64,000 bases of DNA from Acanthosepion esculentum (GCA_964036315.1 OZ038485.1:95707611-95771610), one strand, 5' to 3'; shown: positions 1 through 12,018, counted from the stretch's first letter. Numbers and translations: made by a program. Notes: generated from the letters alone by a model not told the origin.

Positions 1-710
1 CCCTCCTTCCTTTTTCGATCTTCATAACTCGCTTTTACCTTTCCTCTTTCTATCTCTTCCTATCTCCCATTGCGCTTTACCCTCTCATTCGTTTTTTAAG
101 CTTTTTGTCGCACTTTCGAAATCAATTCTTTTTTTAAATTCACTTTCTGCCACTTATTTCTTCTTTTTTCCTTCTCTTCCTTGTTTTTCCTTATTTATTT
201 CTCTCCCCTTTCACACCTAATTGTTTTTGCTTCTCTCCCTTATCACACCTAATTGTTTTTACTTCTCTTCCAGTTTCTCTTTCTGACTTCAAGTCTCCCT
301 TTGTTACCATCAGTGCACCGTTTTGGCTTTGTTTTTCAAATATCTGTATCCTCGAAAAAGTCACCATCATTCATATTCAATAGTTATTGAATTTTTGTTC
401 ATTTTCTATTACATTATATTTTCTAGGGCAAATAAACAAACATTTTCTTTTCGTGGCATTTAATTCAGCTCACGTTTTTAAGGATGTGTTTTATATTCAT
501 TTGAAACGGTTATAAAAAGGCTACTTTCGTTGCTACAATTGTGATAAAACTCTGGTTACGAGCACATACTTCTCTTTTCTATTACTGCAATGATTAGTCT
601 CTTGGTTTTTAGTAGATTTACTCATTCTTTTTTTTATAAGTTTCACTAATATAATTTAACCACTCGATTATTGCTTCCTTTTTAAATGTTATTCTTTTTT
701 TCTGTTAAAT
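1..710. other. AT- and pyrimidine-rich sequence, no gene seen
   Basis: No open frame longer than low-complexity noise and no recognisable transposon or RNA motif was found. The sequence is T/C rich and grades into the CTTT repeat to its right. Confidence 0.5.
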
Positions 711-1558
<848 letters not shown>

Positions 1559-2282
1559 TTCTAACTTGTAATGTTTTCTATCTTATTGCTAAACATCTCT
1601 TGTCCTTGACGTTTTCCCATGGCATTTTTTTTCAGTTCATTCTTTAAATACTTTCTACTCCTCACTTTCTTTTTCTTTACACAATTCCTCTTGACATTTC
1701 ATTCTCTCTTTGTCCATTGTTCCTTCCCTCTTTCTTTCGTCTCTTTCTCTCGTCAGCTGCTCAAACAGCTTCCATTGTCTCTTCTTGTTCACATTCTGTT
1801 TTAAATCTCATCACTTTGCTTCTAGATTTCTTTAGTTCTTTATGCATTTATCATTCTCTTCTTACCTTTTAGTTCTGCCCTTTTTCTTTCTTACGCTCCT
1901 CTCTTCTTTTTAAAAGTCTAATTCTTTTAAATTTTGTTGTCACTTTTTGATAGTCTCAACTTTATTTTGTTTGCTTTTTTATTTTCTTATATTTCTTTTT
2001 ACCTGAAATAATTTTCAGTTCTGATATTTTTGATTAAAATATTTTTTCTCTGAATTTTCTATTACAATGCATTTAATTATTAATTTTGGGAAACATTTGC
2101 TACATTTTTTCCTTTTCGTTTTCGATCTTTCCTTCTCACTTTTCTTGGTTAATTATTTTCTTTCTTTCTTTCTTTCTTTCTCAAAATTTTCCTTTCTTTG
2201 TTTCTCAAAATTTGATTCTTTCAAAATGTCTCTTTTTCAAAATTCGTATCATTTCTTTCTTCCTGACTCAAAATTTCTTTCT

Positions 2283-2314
<32 letters not shown>

Positions 2315-2780
2315 TTTTCTTTCTTTTATCATATTTGTTTTACAGTTTTTTATCCTTTCTTTCTCAAAATTCCTTTCTTTCTCTCTCTCTGAATTTGTAT
2401 TTCCCTCTCTCCGACTTTTTATTTCTTTCTCTCTCAAAGAAAAAGAAAAAAAATGTGAAACATCAAATTACAAATTTTTCTTCTCTCTCAAAATTTCTCT
2501 TTATCTTCTAACTCAAAATTTCTTTTTTCCTCTCTCTCAGAATTTCTCTTTCTATCACGCTGCTTTTTAAAATTCCTCTTTCTTTTCTCCCTTCACAAAC
2601 GTTCACTTTCTTTTCTCTCTCTCTCAAAATTTTCTTTCTCACTATTTCTCTTTCGAAATATCTTTCTTTCTCCTTTTAAAAATTCTTTCTTTTGCTTCTG
2701 CAATTCCATTTTCGATTCTTATAAAAAATTTCCTTTATTGTCTTGTTTTCTTTTTCTTTCTCCGTTCTGGTTTCACCATA
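1559..2780. repeat. T-rich low-complexity tract
   Basis: Degenerate TTTC, CTCTCAAAATT and similar short motifs recur, dense at 2155-2740. No gene is supported; open frames are rich in Phe, Leu and Ser because of the base composition. Confidence 0.7.
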
Positions 2781-3386
2781 AAACCACACAGCCTAAAATC
2801 CCCATTGGAGTCTATTACGTCATCATCCGGGCCACTACCGTCTCATCCATACCTATTACAGTCGATACTACACAATGCTTAATGAAACAGTTTATCCTCG
2901 ACGCCGAATGAAGGGACCATGGAGACTTCGTTTTCGTTTCTACCAGCTTTTCATGTCAACTGGAATTCTGATATCGTGTGACAGCAATGATATACAACGC
3001 CTCGAATGCGGGACCCCCCTTTTACCTGACATGGTCTTTCCAGTACGGTGCGGCTCACATCGCCAGCGTGTCTGCCTCGCCGAGTCTCATGGGCTGTTTT
3101 TGCCGCTATCTCCAACGCTTTTAATTGATTCTTAAGTTTGAGATGACAACAACTGAGGCCCCCTATGGATCAATTAGGGGCTGGTTGCTGGCTTTTCGAC
3201 GTTGTCTTTGTCACTAAGATACTCTTCTCTTTTCTGTCATTCTCCGCACACTTTCGCTTCTACAACTTGTGCCGTGACTGTCTTTTTGCGAAATTTGGCG
3301 CGTCGCTGCACAACACAAGCGGATTTGTTTTAAATGCTTCAAAAACTACTCTCTGATAGAGACAGAGAAACAGATTGTCAGATAAG
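2781..3386. other. Moderate-complexity sequence, not recognised
   Basis: This stretch has normal base complexity and an open frame of 86 residues on the plus strand (2875-3135), plus a shorter one just after it. I recognise no domain. It may be an old transposon fragment or intergenic DNA, and it ends where a mariner-like element begins. Confidence 0.3.
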
Positions 3387-3388
3387 TA

Positions 3389-4225
3389 CAGAGTGCGATG
3401 AGTGAATTGTCGCCCATTTTATATTTTTAATTTCGCGCATGTGCATTGTTTGTTTTTTTTTTATTTTGTCGACTGAACAGCATAGTAGGTCAGTTGGGCA
3501 CAGGCCGTGAGAAAAAGAGCACCATGACGCAATTCACTCAAACAGAAATTTGGAACGGCATGCTGTACTTGCTTGGCATTCGCATCGGGCGCTCCAATAT
3601 GAGCATCTCAGAGTTTTTGGGTGTCAATCTAAGGACAATGTAGAGGATTTGGAAGAGTTGGATGAATCTAAAGGTGATTACGAATGAACAGTAGCTCAGA
3701 AAACTCACTCTGATCGTTCTGATAAGAAAAGAACTCCAGAATATTTGGTGAAGGTCTCAAACTCAACACGGAGGCCTACATCAAGTACTTTGAGGAGGTA
3801 GTGCTGCCCTGGGTCAATCGGGTGTCTGCTTGAAGACCCTCTGTCTGATAACAAACAGGAGAACCCAGTCAAGGCTGTCAGACAATTTCTGCGACCCGCA
3901 TCACCTCTTACATCTGTCCACCTAACTCCCCAGACTGCAACCCCGTTGATTAATATGTGTGGGGGTGCAGTTGATCGAGAGACCAACAAAACAAAAGCCA
4001 AAGATATGGCACCATTCACCAACTTTAACAAGAAGACCGCCCAGAAGAAATGGCATGAGATTCCAAAGTCAATTGGAGGCCATGGTTGAAGCCAAATGGC
4101 GATTCTATTGAATAAATTATTCTGTAGTATTTTGTGTCATCTTGGTAAATATATCTGCTAAAATGATATGTCAGTGTTATTTTCATTTTTGCCTAATTTA
4201 TACGATAATTTATCCGTCACGCCTG
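3389..4225 (+). mobile_element. Mariner-like element, internally deleted, with TA target duplication
   Basis: The ends match as terminal inverted repeats: CAGAGTGCGATGAGTGAATT on the left and, read inward on the other strand, CAGGCGTGACGGATAAATTA on the right. Both are flanked by TA (3387-3388, 4226-4227), the mariner/Tc1 target duplication. Inside, a frame from 3523 begins MTQFTQTEIWNG and reads like the N-terminal helix-turn-helix of a mariner transposase. After a frame break, a stretch near 3750-3830 reads like the central domain (VVLPWVN), and 3900-3960 reads CPPNSPDCNPVD followed by an in-frame stop and YVWG, the conserved block around the last catalytic aspartate. The element is 837 bp, shorter than the roughly 1.3 kb of an intact mariner, and several stops and frame shifts are present, so the transposase is dead. 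Family membership is inferred from these motifs. Confidence 0.85.
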
Positions 4226-4259
4226 TAGTTTAGAAACGAGGAGACTGAGGCAAAGATGA

Positions 4260-4879
4260 TCAGGCCCCATATAGGCTCATAGATATACAGATATGAAGGC
4301 ATTGAGATAGATCGACAGATATGAAGAGAGAGATTGAGAGAGATATGAGGAGGTTGAGATAGACAGATATAAGAAGATTGAAAAAGACAGAGAGAAATAT
4401 GAATATGAGATTGAGATAGATGGATAGACAGATATTAAGAGATAGATATGAAGAGGTTGAGATAGACACAGATAGATATGAGGAGATTGAGATAGATAGG
4501 CATATATATGAAGGAATAGACAGACAAATATGAAGGGATTGATAGCCAAATATGAAAGATTGAGAGAGATACCACAGATATGAAGAGATAGATATATAAA
4601 AAGATATGAAAGAGATTGAGATAGACAGAAATGACAGAAATGAATAGATTGAGATAGACAGATAGACAGATAGATATGAAGATATTGAGGTAGATAGATA
4701 CGAAGAGATTGATATAGATAGATAGATACGAAGAGATTGAGATAGATAGATAGATAGATAGATAGATACGAAGAGATTGAGATAAATAGATAGATAGATA
4801 GATACGAAGAGATTGAGATAGATAGATAGATAGATACGAAGAGATTGAGATAGATAGATAGATAGATACGAAGAGATTG

Positions 4880-4912
<33 letters not shown>

Positions 4913-4916
4913 TAAA
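4260..4916. repeat. Compound (GATA)n array with recurring spacer
   Basis: GATA runs are separated by a repeated spacer close to CGAAGAGATTGA (clear from about 4650) and by degenerate forms further left. On the minus strand this is (CTAT)n plus CTCAATCTCTTCGTAT, the same architecture as the arrays near 31 and 41 kb. Confidence 0.9.
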
Positions 4917-5054
4917 TTAACAAACTCGGATAGCTAGCTAGTTTGGCAGGTAAGTGAATATGGACAGGGTTAGGCTTAATAACAATGTTCCTTGACGCAT
5001 GTGCATAGAAAAATTGCGTACATTTTTCTTCGTTTATGTGAAAAGTCTCTTCAA

Positions 5055-5305
5055 AATATGACTGATAATGGCTCTCCACAGCTTCCTATCATTTGTTGGT
5101 CGAAGTAATTTTTCACCCATTACCATCATTATTTGTCCCTACTCTGCCTTCCGTTCACACAAACTCTTTAAGTAGTTTATTCGCTATTTTCCGTTTCTCT
5201 TGCCTTCACTACACCATGTGAGTATTAAATTAATTCTCTCGACCCTTTTTCCTCACTGCGTGTACCAGAAATTTCAACCGTCTCGTTTTCTGACTGCATT
5301 GTGAA
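5055..5305 (-). pseudogene. Non-LTR retrotransposon C-terminal fragment (RTE-like)
   Basis: Read on the minus strand, the fragment contains [15 protein letters not shown] at its end (about 5045-5110), a typical C-terminus of endonuclease/reverse-transcriptase LINEs. Upstream are frame-shifted pieces equivalent to the better preserved copy at 30490-30870 (a RLLKF-like stretch and a [12 protein letters not shown] stretch). There are several frame breaks, so it cannot be functional. The clade is uncertain; RTE-like is a guess from the motif style. Confidence 0.65.
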
Positions 5306-5453
5306 TGCAAACATTACATAAAGTATTAGTCTAAATTAAAAACCTAAAGAGTGATATTTGAAGATATCTGGCACCATTTACATCACTTTTTTTTTTTTAC
5401 AAGTGTTAAACTACAGAATGAACTCTTCCTAAGACTATGTATACTACGCCTCT

Positions 5454-5455
<2 letters not shown>

Positions 5456-5522
<67 letters not shown>
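5456..5522. repeat. (GA)n microsatellite
   Basis: Uninterrupted GA dinucleotides; the open frames crossing it on both strands are repeat artefacts. Confidence 0.97.
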
Positions 5523-5525
<3 letters not shown>

Positions 5526-5689
5526 ATCGAGTCGAGCCGATAGTAGTTCACTCCAAACCAGACTGACAGTCATACTAACACCTTCCACATCTTGTATTAT
5601 TATTCCGTGTAATATATCGTCGTTATTTCTACTCTTGTGTTCGTGTTGTTCTTCCTTGGTCCTAACCTGGACCATAACAACAAGTGATA

Positions 5690-6102
5690 CTTTTTTAAAA
5701 GAAAAAATATTACCAGAAATAGATTTTTGAAGGAAAAAAAATAACCAGCAATACATTTGTAAAAAAAAAAAAAAAATTATTACCAGCAAGAGAAATTTAC
5801 AGTGAAACAGATACTGTTAGAGTGTATAGATTTTGATCTATTGCGAACAAAATATTACCAAGTGAGTAATTTAAAAACAAAACTTTTTATGAAAATAAAA
5901 CCATCCAAGATTGTAAATTTCCTAAAAGAAGTTGGATTGTACTAAAAAATATAAGTAATTGAAAAATGGCTTAAATATATATGTATACATACACACCTTT
6001 TTTTTACCAAACTATCGCTATGAATCTATTTCAAAAATTTTGTTGGCATTAAATGACCCACTGAGGTTTTGATATGCAATAAAACAACACAACCAACCAA
6101 TC
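5690..6102 (+). mobile_element. Minisatellite-bearing non-autonomous element, copy A (degenerate)
   Basis: Contains degenerate ATTACCAGCAATACATTTTTG units at 5705-5800. Near 6040-6102 is a tail with GGCATTAAATGACCC, CACTGAGGTT and CAATAAAACAACAC followed by CAAC-type repeats. The same order of parts occurs at 9602-10112 and, inverted, at 34845-35245. No protein is encoded. The (CAAAC)n-like tail suggests a retrotransposed element, but this is inference. Confidence 0.6.
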
Positions 6103-6114
6103 TATGGTGATTTT

Positions 6115-6513
6115 CTAAATAAAGAAAGCGCAGCTTAGATGTGGGACAAGGCCGAAAGTACAGGGCATCTAGTGAGGATCGAACTCACTAGTTAGTTGTT
6201 ACTGCGTCAGCGAAGCAAGATTGCTAACCATTACACCATGTTCAAATCGCCAAATGGGTTTCTAAGAGTAGCTTAGATGTGGCACAAAGCCGAAAGTATG
6301 GGGCTCGAACTCACAACTCAGACGTAATTGACTTAGCGAGACAAGCTTGCTATATCTATCGATTTATCTATCTATGGTGATTTTCTAAGCGTAGCTTAGA
6401 TGTGGGATAAAGCCGAAAGTATGGGCACCCAGTGAAGATCGAACCCACTACTCAGTTGTAATTGTTCTGGCGAGACAAGCTTGCTAACCATTACGTTACA
6501 TCGAGGTGCCCTA
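6115..6513 (-). mobile_element. tRNA-derived SINE, three tandem partial copies
   Basis: Three adjacent units share GATTTTCTAAG, GTAGCTTAGATGTGG and GCCGAAAGTA. Read on the minus strand, the third unit has a tRNA-like head: an A-box-like GTAATGGTTAGCAAGC followed by a B-box GGGTTCGATCTTC, with GGGTGCCC closing the acceptor side. Units lie at about 6115-6240, 6241-6370 and 6371-6513. The first also has recognisable boxes and the second is shortened. Confidence 0.75.
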
Positions 6514-6608
6514 TGTATGTATGTATGTATGTATGTATGTATGTATGTATGTATGTATGTATGTATGTATGTATGTATGTATGTATGTATGTATGTATGT
6601 ATGTATGT
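6514..6608. repeat. (ATGT)n microsatellite
   Basis: Perfect tetranucleotide repeat immediately left of a SINE. The same repeat resumes at 7068-7114 right of the SINE. Confidence 0.97.
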
Positions 6609-7067
6609 TCGAGTGGTTAGAACGTTTGCTTTCTGACCATGAGACCCGGGTTCGAATCTCTCCACGGTTGATTTGTCAGGAAGGAGTCTTCCTGATGTTA
6701 TCAGTCTGGAGGGCGACGATCCCAGCGTGCGGGACTTTTGGAAAGTGCGTGCAAACCATACCGCGGGTTGACCCAAACCTTGTGAGTGAAATTGGATTGA
6801 CGGAACACTTGGAGGACCGTCGAAGTCACAAGTCACCGAGGGTTTGAGTGTGCTGGCTTTGTTCAGATTGTTGATCACGCTAGATAACACGCTCTCTCCC
6901 ACAAACTGTAACTAAGGTCTGCCCAGCATAGTTGCAGTTTAAACCACAGGTTGGCTCTGTGGATGTAGAACAAACGCAAATGTGTCTGAGCGAGCGTCTG
7001 CAATAGGGATTGGCTAGCCGCCCTAGTAGACGGGTATCCACTAATACAAGTGGCCAGCTATTTATTT
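6609..7067 (+). mobile_element. tRNA-derived SINE inside an (ATGT)n tract
   Basis: The left end reads like a tRNA: GAGTGGTTAGAACGTTTG (A box) then GGGTTCGAATCTC (B box) 30 bases on. About 380 bases of body follow without a coding frame. ATGT repeats flank both ends, so the element probably inserted into, or seeded, the microsatellite. The body right of 6860 (GTCTGCCCAGCATAGTTGC and onward) may be a separate unit. Confidence 0.75.
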
Positions 7068-7085
7068 TGTATGTATGTATGTATG

Positions 7086-7114
<29 letters not shown>
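7068..7114. repeat. (ATGT)n microsatellite, right flank of SINE
   Basis: Same tetranucleotide and phase as 6514-6608. Confidence 0.95.
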
Positions 7115-7116
<2 letters not shown>

Positions 7117-7319
7117 TGGCGAGCAAGAGAAACGAGTCTCCACGTCAAAAAGATCAATTTGATCAATTTTTACTATGAAGTACATTCCATCATCGCCGAT
7201 CGGACTCCGAATTATCTCCAGTCACGATGAACAGATGTCCCTTCGAGGAGGCAAAGTGACTTGAGAGAATATTGAGCCTCAAACTCACACCCGACCTCAA
7301 GTGAAGCATTTATATACAC

Positions 7320-7935
7320 TCCATCGCTAAAGATTCAGGTAAAATAATCGGCTCCCTGTATCGCTCCAGTAAGTACCTGACTCCTCATGCTATCCTCTAC
7401 CTTAATAAGAGCCAGATCAGAAGTACTGCTGCCACATTTTGGCGGGAGCTGCCCGATCCTCACTTTTCAGTCTCGATAGTGCTCAAAAGCGTCTCCGAGT
7501 CCTTCTTGGAGAAGAATTATTTTCCACCCTCCAACCTCTCTCTCACAGGGTGGGGGGGGGTCGAGCCTCTCACTGCTCTATCGCTACTTCCATGGAAAGT
7601 GCTCGGACGAACTACATTCCTTGGTTCAGTCAGGACTCACCTTCATGGCTAGGACCAGCCATGCCAGTTACATTGTAGTAATCCACCCACATTCCCTCCG
7701 AATTCCATTGGAGAGAAGTAATTTCCACTTAAACAGCTTCCTCTCGCGAACCTCTGTCCTGTGGAACGGACTCCAAAGAGGATGTTTTCCCGATAACTAC
7801 ATTCTTAACCTGTTCAAGTCTAGAGTTAACTGCTATCTTATCCTCCTATCCATATAAACTACCCCTTAACGTAACACTCTACCTTAGTGTAAAAATATTT
7901 TAATCATTGTACAATTTACTTTGAAAAGTTGTGAC
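7320..7935 (+). pseudogene. LINE reverse transcriptase C-terminal region and 3' UTR remnant
   Basis: The plus strand encodes fragments such as AGAARSSLFSLDSAQKRLRV and LSRTSVLWNGLQRGCFPDNY, then NLFKSRVNCYL before a stop at about 7857. These correspond to the thumb and C-terminal end of a non-LTR retrotransposon polymerase. Similar pieces recur at 40245-40830 and 50640-51190. Frame shifts near 7440 and 7650 and a G-run at 7549-7560 break the frame, so it is a 5'-truncated dead copy. No YADD motif is included. The clade is not assigned. Confidence 0.75.
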
Positions 7936-7974
7936 CGTGCTCATTCCAAACAGTAAAGCAAGTTTTCGCCTTCA

Positions 7975-8590
7975 CATGGACACTGTACGAAAGACACAAA
8001 TATGAACGTACAGAGAATATACTGAAAATAAGCAATATAAAACAATTTAAATATTTCGTATATTTGGAAACGTACAGTGAAACGTACAGTATATTTGGAA
8101 ACGTACAAAGCCGAAAGTACAGTGAAAATACAATACAAACTATTTAAATATTTCATATATTTGGAAACGTACAATCCCGAAAGTGCAGTGAAAATACAAT
8201 ACAAACTTTAAATATTTCGTATATTTGTAAACGTACAGTATATTTGGAAACGTACAAACCTGAAAGTGCTGTGAAAATACTGAAAATAAGCAATAGAAAA
8301 CTATTTAAATATTTCATATATTTGGAAGCGTACAGTAAAACGTACAGTATATTTGGAAACGTACAAACCTGAAAGTGCAGTGAAAATACTGAAAATAAGC
8401 AATACAAAACTATTTAAATATTTCATATATTTGGAAACGTACAGTACATTTGGAAATGTACAGTGAAACGTGCAGTATATTTGGGAATGTATAGTGAAAA
8501 GTACAGTATATTTGGGAATGTATAGTGAAAAGTACAGTATATTTGGAAACGTAAAAACCTGAACGTACAATGAAAATACGGAAAATAAGG
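7975..8590. repeat. Tandem repeat, about 115-bp unit with 20-bp subrepeats
   Basis: Five imperfect units contain CTATTTAAATATTTCATATA, TTTGGAAACGTACA and GTGCAGTGAAAATAC. Within units the phrase ACAGTATATTTGGAAACGT is itself reiterated (8440-8560). Open minus frames across it are periodic and not gene-like. Confidence 0.85.
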
Positions 8591-8965
8591 AAGATATAAC
8601 TATTGAGCCACTTGAGGATACGCAGGATTAAGTGATTTTATTTGACGGAAGAAAAGCTAAACTTGCACAAAAGAACTGTTGCGTGACATATATCCTTCTC
8701 GTGTATTCTGGACAATCTCCTCAAAGACGAAGAGAAGATTTGAATCAATAAATATGTGGTTCTACAGAAGGATACCATGGACCGAACAGGTGAACAAAGA
8801 CAATGAAAGCAAAAATGAAACTTATACTTAACATCAGGAAGAGACATCTGAAATTACTAGGACACATAATGAGGAAAGAGGGCTTGGAAAATTTGACACT
8901 CACAGGATAGATTGAGGGCAAGAGGGACAGAAGAAAGTAACGCATAACATACTTAGTGAGCTTGA
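8591..8965 (+). pseudogene. RTE-like LINE C-terminal fragment
   Basis: The sequence ATGTGGTTCTACAGAAGGAT at 8753 and ACACATAATGAGGAAAGAGG at about 8861 correspond to MWFYRR and the G-H-I-M-R-K-E-G stretch typical of endonuclease/RT LINE C-termini. The better preserved relative on the minus strand at 30490-30870 shares GAGGAAAGAGGGCTTGGAAA. Several frame breaks make it non-functional. Confidence 0.7.
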
Positions 8966-8989
8966 CTAAAGTTAATTTTGTGTCGGATA

Positions 8990-9182
8990 CTGATAACCTT
9001 ATTAACTTTTTTTTTGTGGATACCCGTATTTGAGTAGACGCCCGTTTTTTAACCAGTGATTGTTTAAGAAAACTTATCAAAGAAAATGTGCCCTTCGCCA
9101 GGATTCGAATGTACGTTCCCCTTTGCGGAAGAATTACCGGCTGATACGGCCGCTGGGCCACGAAGAGCTTTACAATCAAGAA
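8990..9182 (-). mobile_element. tRNA-derived SINE (TGGCCCAGCGG head)
   Basis: On the minus strand the head reads CGTGGCCCAGCGGCCGTATC (A-box-like) and ACATTCGAATCCTGGCGAAG (B-box-like), followed by a body with GGGCGTCTACTCAAATACGG. The same layout occurs at 38695-38876. The intervening arm is longer than a normal tRNA, and the body shows it is a SINE rather than a tRNA gene. Confidence 0.75.
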
Positions 9183-9289
9183 AGGCTCTATATTCCTTTC
9201 TCTTGAAGGTCACCGGAAAATCGGTGGTCTGTATATGCGTTGACTACGTATGTGAGTGCCTATGACCCTATATACATCCGCATCTGTGC

Positions 9290-9560
9290 GTGTGTGAAAG
9301 AAAGAAATAAAGAAAAACAGTCAAAGATTTAGAGAAAGGGAAAGAAAAATTAGAACAGGCGAAAAAAGACCCAAAGAAAAAAGTAAGAAAGAAGAAATGA
9401 AGAAAGAAAACGAGAATAAAATCAAACCGACGGACAAAAGATTTACAAAAAGAGACCGAAAAAAAAAGGGGAAGAAGGAAAAGAAGAAAAACAGAGATAG
9501 ATTAAAGAAAGTAAAAAAACAACAACAAAAAACAAACAAAAATCAACAGAAATATGGCTG
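9290..9560. repeat. Purine-rich (GAAA)-type low complexity
   Basis: A/G-rich, with Lys/Arg/Glu open frames on plus and Phe/Ser/Leu frames on minus; no gene is supported. Confidence 0.8.
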
Positions 9561-9601
9561 TAACATAAAAACAGATTCAGAGAAAAATGAAAAAACGTCC
9601 T

Positions 9602-10112
9602 GGATATGACGATAAACTACATCCGCATCCTGGGTAAGACAATAAACTACGTCTAACAGCAAGGCCTCTGATCAGGAGGTTTTGAGGTGCGTGGAACCAC
9701 CTCTTAATTGCTAGTGTTCTTAGTTTCACCTCGGCCCGGGGTGGTAGCAACTGTTAGGGTCCTAGCTATGGGCAAATAGTTACCCCCCCCAAACTGGGGT
9801 CAAAACACTATGAAAGTGTAAAAATAGGTTTTAATACCAGCGATGCATTTTTGAAAAAATAAATATTACCAGTAATACATTTTTGATGGAAAAAATATCA
9901 CAAGAATACATTTTTGAAATAAAAAATATTACCAGCAATGCATTTTTGACGGAAATTTTTTTATCAGCAATACATTTTTGAAGGAAAAAAAATATTACCA
10001 GCAGTACATTTTTGGAAAAAAATATTACCAGCAATAAAAATCTTGTCTGCATTAAATAAACCATTGAGGTTAATGCGCCATAAAACAAACCAAACCAAAC
10101 CAAACCAGACCA
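9602..10112 (+). mobile_element. Minisatellite-bearing non-autonomous element, copy B (best copy)
   Basis: The left part (9602-9800) includes CTATGGGCAAATAG, CAGGAGGTTTTGAGGTGCGT and GGAACCACCTC. The middle (9828-10040) is about six units of ATTACCAGCAATACATTTTT with A-rich linkers. The right part reads TCTGCATTAAATAAACC, TTGAGGTTAATGCGCC and a (CAAAC)n tail. Copy C at 34845-35245 is the inverted equivalent and copy A lies at 5690-6102. The shared CTATTTGCCCATAGCTGGG block also appears in the SINEs at 13 kb. Confidence 0.75.
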
Positions 10113-10119
10113 AAAATGA

Positions 10120-10147
10120 AAAAGAGATAGATAGATAGGTAGGTAGG

Positions 10148-10217
<70 letters not shown>
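10120..10217. repeat. (GATA)n/(GGTA)n/(GA)n microsatellite
   Basis: Adjoins the CAAAC tail of the element to its left, as microsatellite tails of retroelements often do. Confidence 0.95.
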
Positions 10218-10219
<2 letters not shown>

Positions 10220-10630
10220 GACTTGTTGACAACACAAATAGAATAGCATCATCTACATGCAAAAAAGGCTAAAAATAATGGAAGCCTTATTAATAAAAAC
10301 AAAAAAAACAACACTTAATTATATTAACTTTGAACATGGACACAATATCTTGACCGTGTTTTGAAAAATGAAAGCATTTTGTAAAACATACTAAGAACAA
10401 ACTATTTCTTATTTAACAGTTAAAATAATTCATCCTTGAAAATGGCTAAATATATAGCCTAAAGCGCTCGGATAAAAAGAACATTCGGACAGTTTTTATA
10501 TAACTTATCATCCGAAAAGAAAAAAAATTATTAGATCGCATGAGAAATTGTATAAAAAACTAAATAAAAGCACGTTCGTATTCAATGAAATGTGCATGAA
10601 AGAAGGATTGCTGCCTAAATACACAAATTT
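10218..10630. other. AT-rich sequence, no feature seen
   Basis: No coding frame, tRNA-like box or repeated motif recognised. Confidence 0.4.
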
Positions 10631-10732
10631 ATGATAAATAGATAGATGTAAAGAGTGAGATAGATAAATAGACAGATAGATGTGGAGACTTAGATACGAA
10701 GACATAGTTATGTTAAATAGATGTTAAAATTG

Positions 10733-10765
<33 letters not shown>

Positions 10766-10821
10766 TAGAGACTTTAGATATGAATAGAAAGATAGCTATG
10801 ACGATTCAAATAGATAGAAAC

Positions 10822-10868
<47 letters not shown>
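10631..10868. repeat. Degenerate (GATA)n and (GA)n tract
   Basis: GATA runs at 10737-10764 and GA runs at 10824-10867 with impure flanks. Confidence 0.9.
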
Positions 10869-10869
<1 letters not shown>

Positions 10870-10889
10870 TAAGGACATGACAAAAATTA

Positions 10890-11240
10890 ACAATTTTTTT
10901 CGTCACCAATTGTTATGTCGGCGGTTGTGGTCACATGTTTGAATGGTAGTTTTGTGCAGACCATCAGTCTAGGAAAAGGACAATTCTGAATTCAACCCCA
11001 ACTGCGAACATGTCATGGGCCAGCGTGTCAGGGTAAGACCCATTAAACTCAAAACTTACAAATTTGGGGAAGGTCTGGGTTCTGCAGTGGACAGAAAAAA
11101 AAGATGATATAAGTAGGAAAATAAATAAGAATTTCGAAGTCAGCTGGATTTTTTTCCTAAGTTGCGCGACACGCCATTCCGATTTACCCAGCTTTTCACA
11201 TCTTTCGCTTTCGTCTGCTTTCAATCAATGTCTGTTGAAG
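10890..11240. other. Unrecognised moderate-complexity sequence
   Basis: An 86-residue minus-strand frame (10964-11224) includes the phrase FPKFVSFEFNGSYPDTLAHD, which is not low complexity. I cannot assign it; a decayed transposon frame is likely given the surroundings. Confidence 0.25.
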
Positions 11241-11640
11241 TGATAGGCTTTCATAAAATCCTTCGGAGTAGGTTAACCTTTGCTACTACCGTCTTTTTTC
11301 ACGCATGTATGTACGCACATATAGTACAAAGAGACTTAAAAAAACAACTAAACATTAGCTCAGTATGTACATCAATTCATCATTAAAATGAAATTACAAA
11401 CTTTCGTATAGCCGGGATCGGGTTAAAGCAATTAGAAACTCTGGGTTAGAAAACACTTTTGGCATGCAGCACCTACTCGTAAGAAACTCCCAGTACACGA
11501 ATGCACACACACACATATATATATATATATATAAATATAAAAGTGAACATTGAAGTCAACACTCAGAGGCGACAGGCTGTTTCATGCTGGACGCAATCGC
11601 TCTATCTCTGATATTGAATACTTTATCCCATAAATATAGC

Positions 11641-11649
11641 ACACATTAA

Positions 11650-11699
<50 letters not shown>
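11641..11699. repeat. (TA)n microsatellite
   Basis: Uninterrupted TA tract abutting the left arm of an inverted repeat at 11702-11745. Confidence 0.97.
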
Positions 11700-11703
<4 letters not shown>

Positions 11704-11946
11704 TAATACATGTTTCATTAAATAATATAGATAAGTGTTGTCTATATATTTTATGTAAGTTTTTTTCATATAGTCTGGTAATCTTAATAACATTATCATT
11801 AAACAATGAAAGAAAATCACAATATTGATACATACTTTTTTTTTTTTTTAATCCAATCTAAGCTTTCGGCTAACATAGACAACACTTATCTATATTATTT
11901 AATGAAACATGTATTAATGAAAAAATGCTGCCTAAATACACACAAT
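11700..11946. repeat. Inverted repeat (44-bp arms), Penelope-like terminal family
   Basis: Arms 11702-11745 and 11875-11918 are perfect inverted copies (ATGTTTCATTAAATAATATAG in the left arm, one base over trimmed here to its core). The 129-base spacer holds GCCGAAAGCTTAG on the minus strand, resembling the GAAA box of the variant hammerhead-like copies at 33.9 and 46.2 kb. The phrase ATGCTGCCTAAATACACAC right of the arm recurs, modified, near 34000 and 46370. Confidence 0.75.
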
Positions 11947-11947
11947 T

Positions 11948-11949
<2 letters not shown>

Positions 11950-12016
<67 letters not shown>
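11950..12016. repeat. (TA)n microsatellite
   Basis: Uninterrupted AT tract between the foldback at 11.7-11.9 kb and the hammerhead-like motif at 12.06 kb. Confidence 0.97.

Positions 12017-12018
<2 letters not shown>

Noticed and set aside
6420..6513. Possible tRNA gene with GGTTCGATC box
   Set aside because: Repeated three times with a shared non-tRNA body; no intact cloverleaf could be drawn by eye.
9050..9182. Possible tRNA gene (A and B boxes on minus)
   Set aside because: The arm between the boxes is too long and degenerate, and the same sequence with the same body occurs at 38.7 kb, so it is a SINE head.
11540..11660. GAAACAGCCTGTCGCC (minus) resembling a GAAAC...GTC half of a hammerhead
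   Set aside because: No CTGANGA box at the right distance and no stem II; the phrase may be another retroelement terminus.
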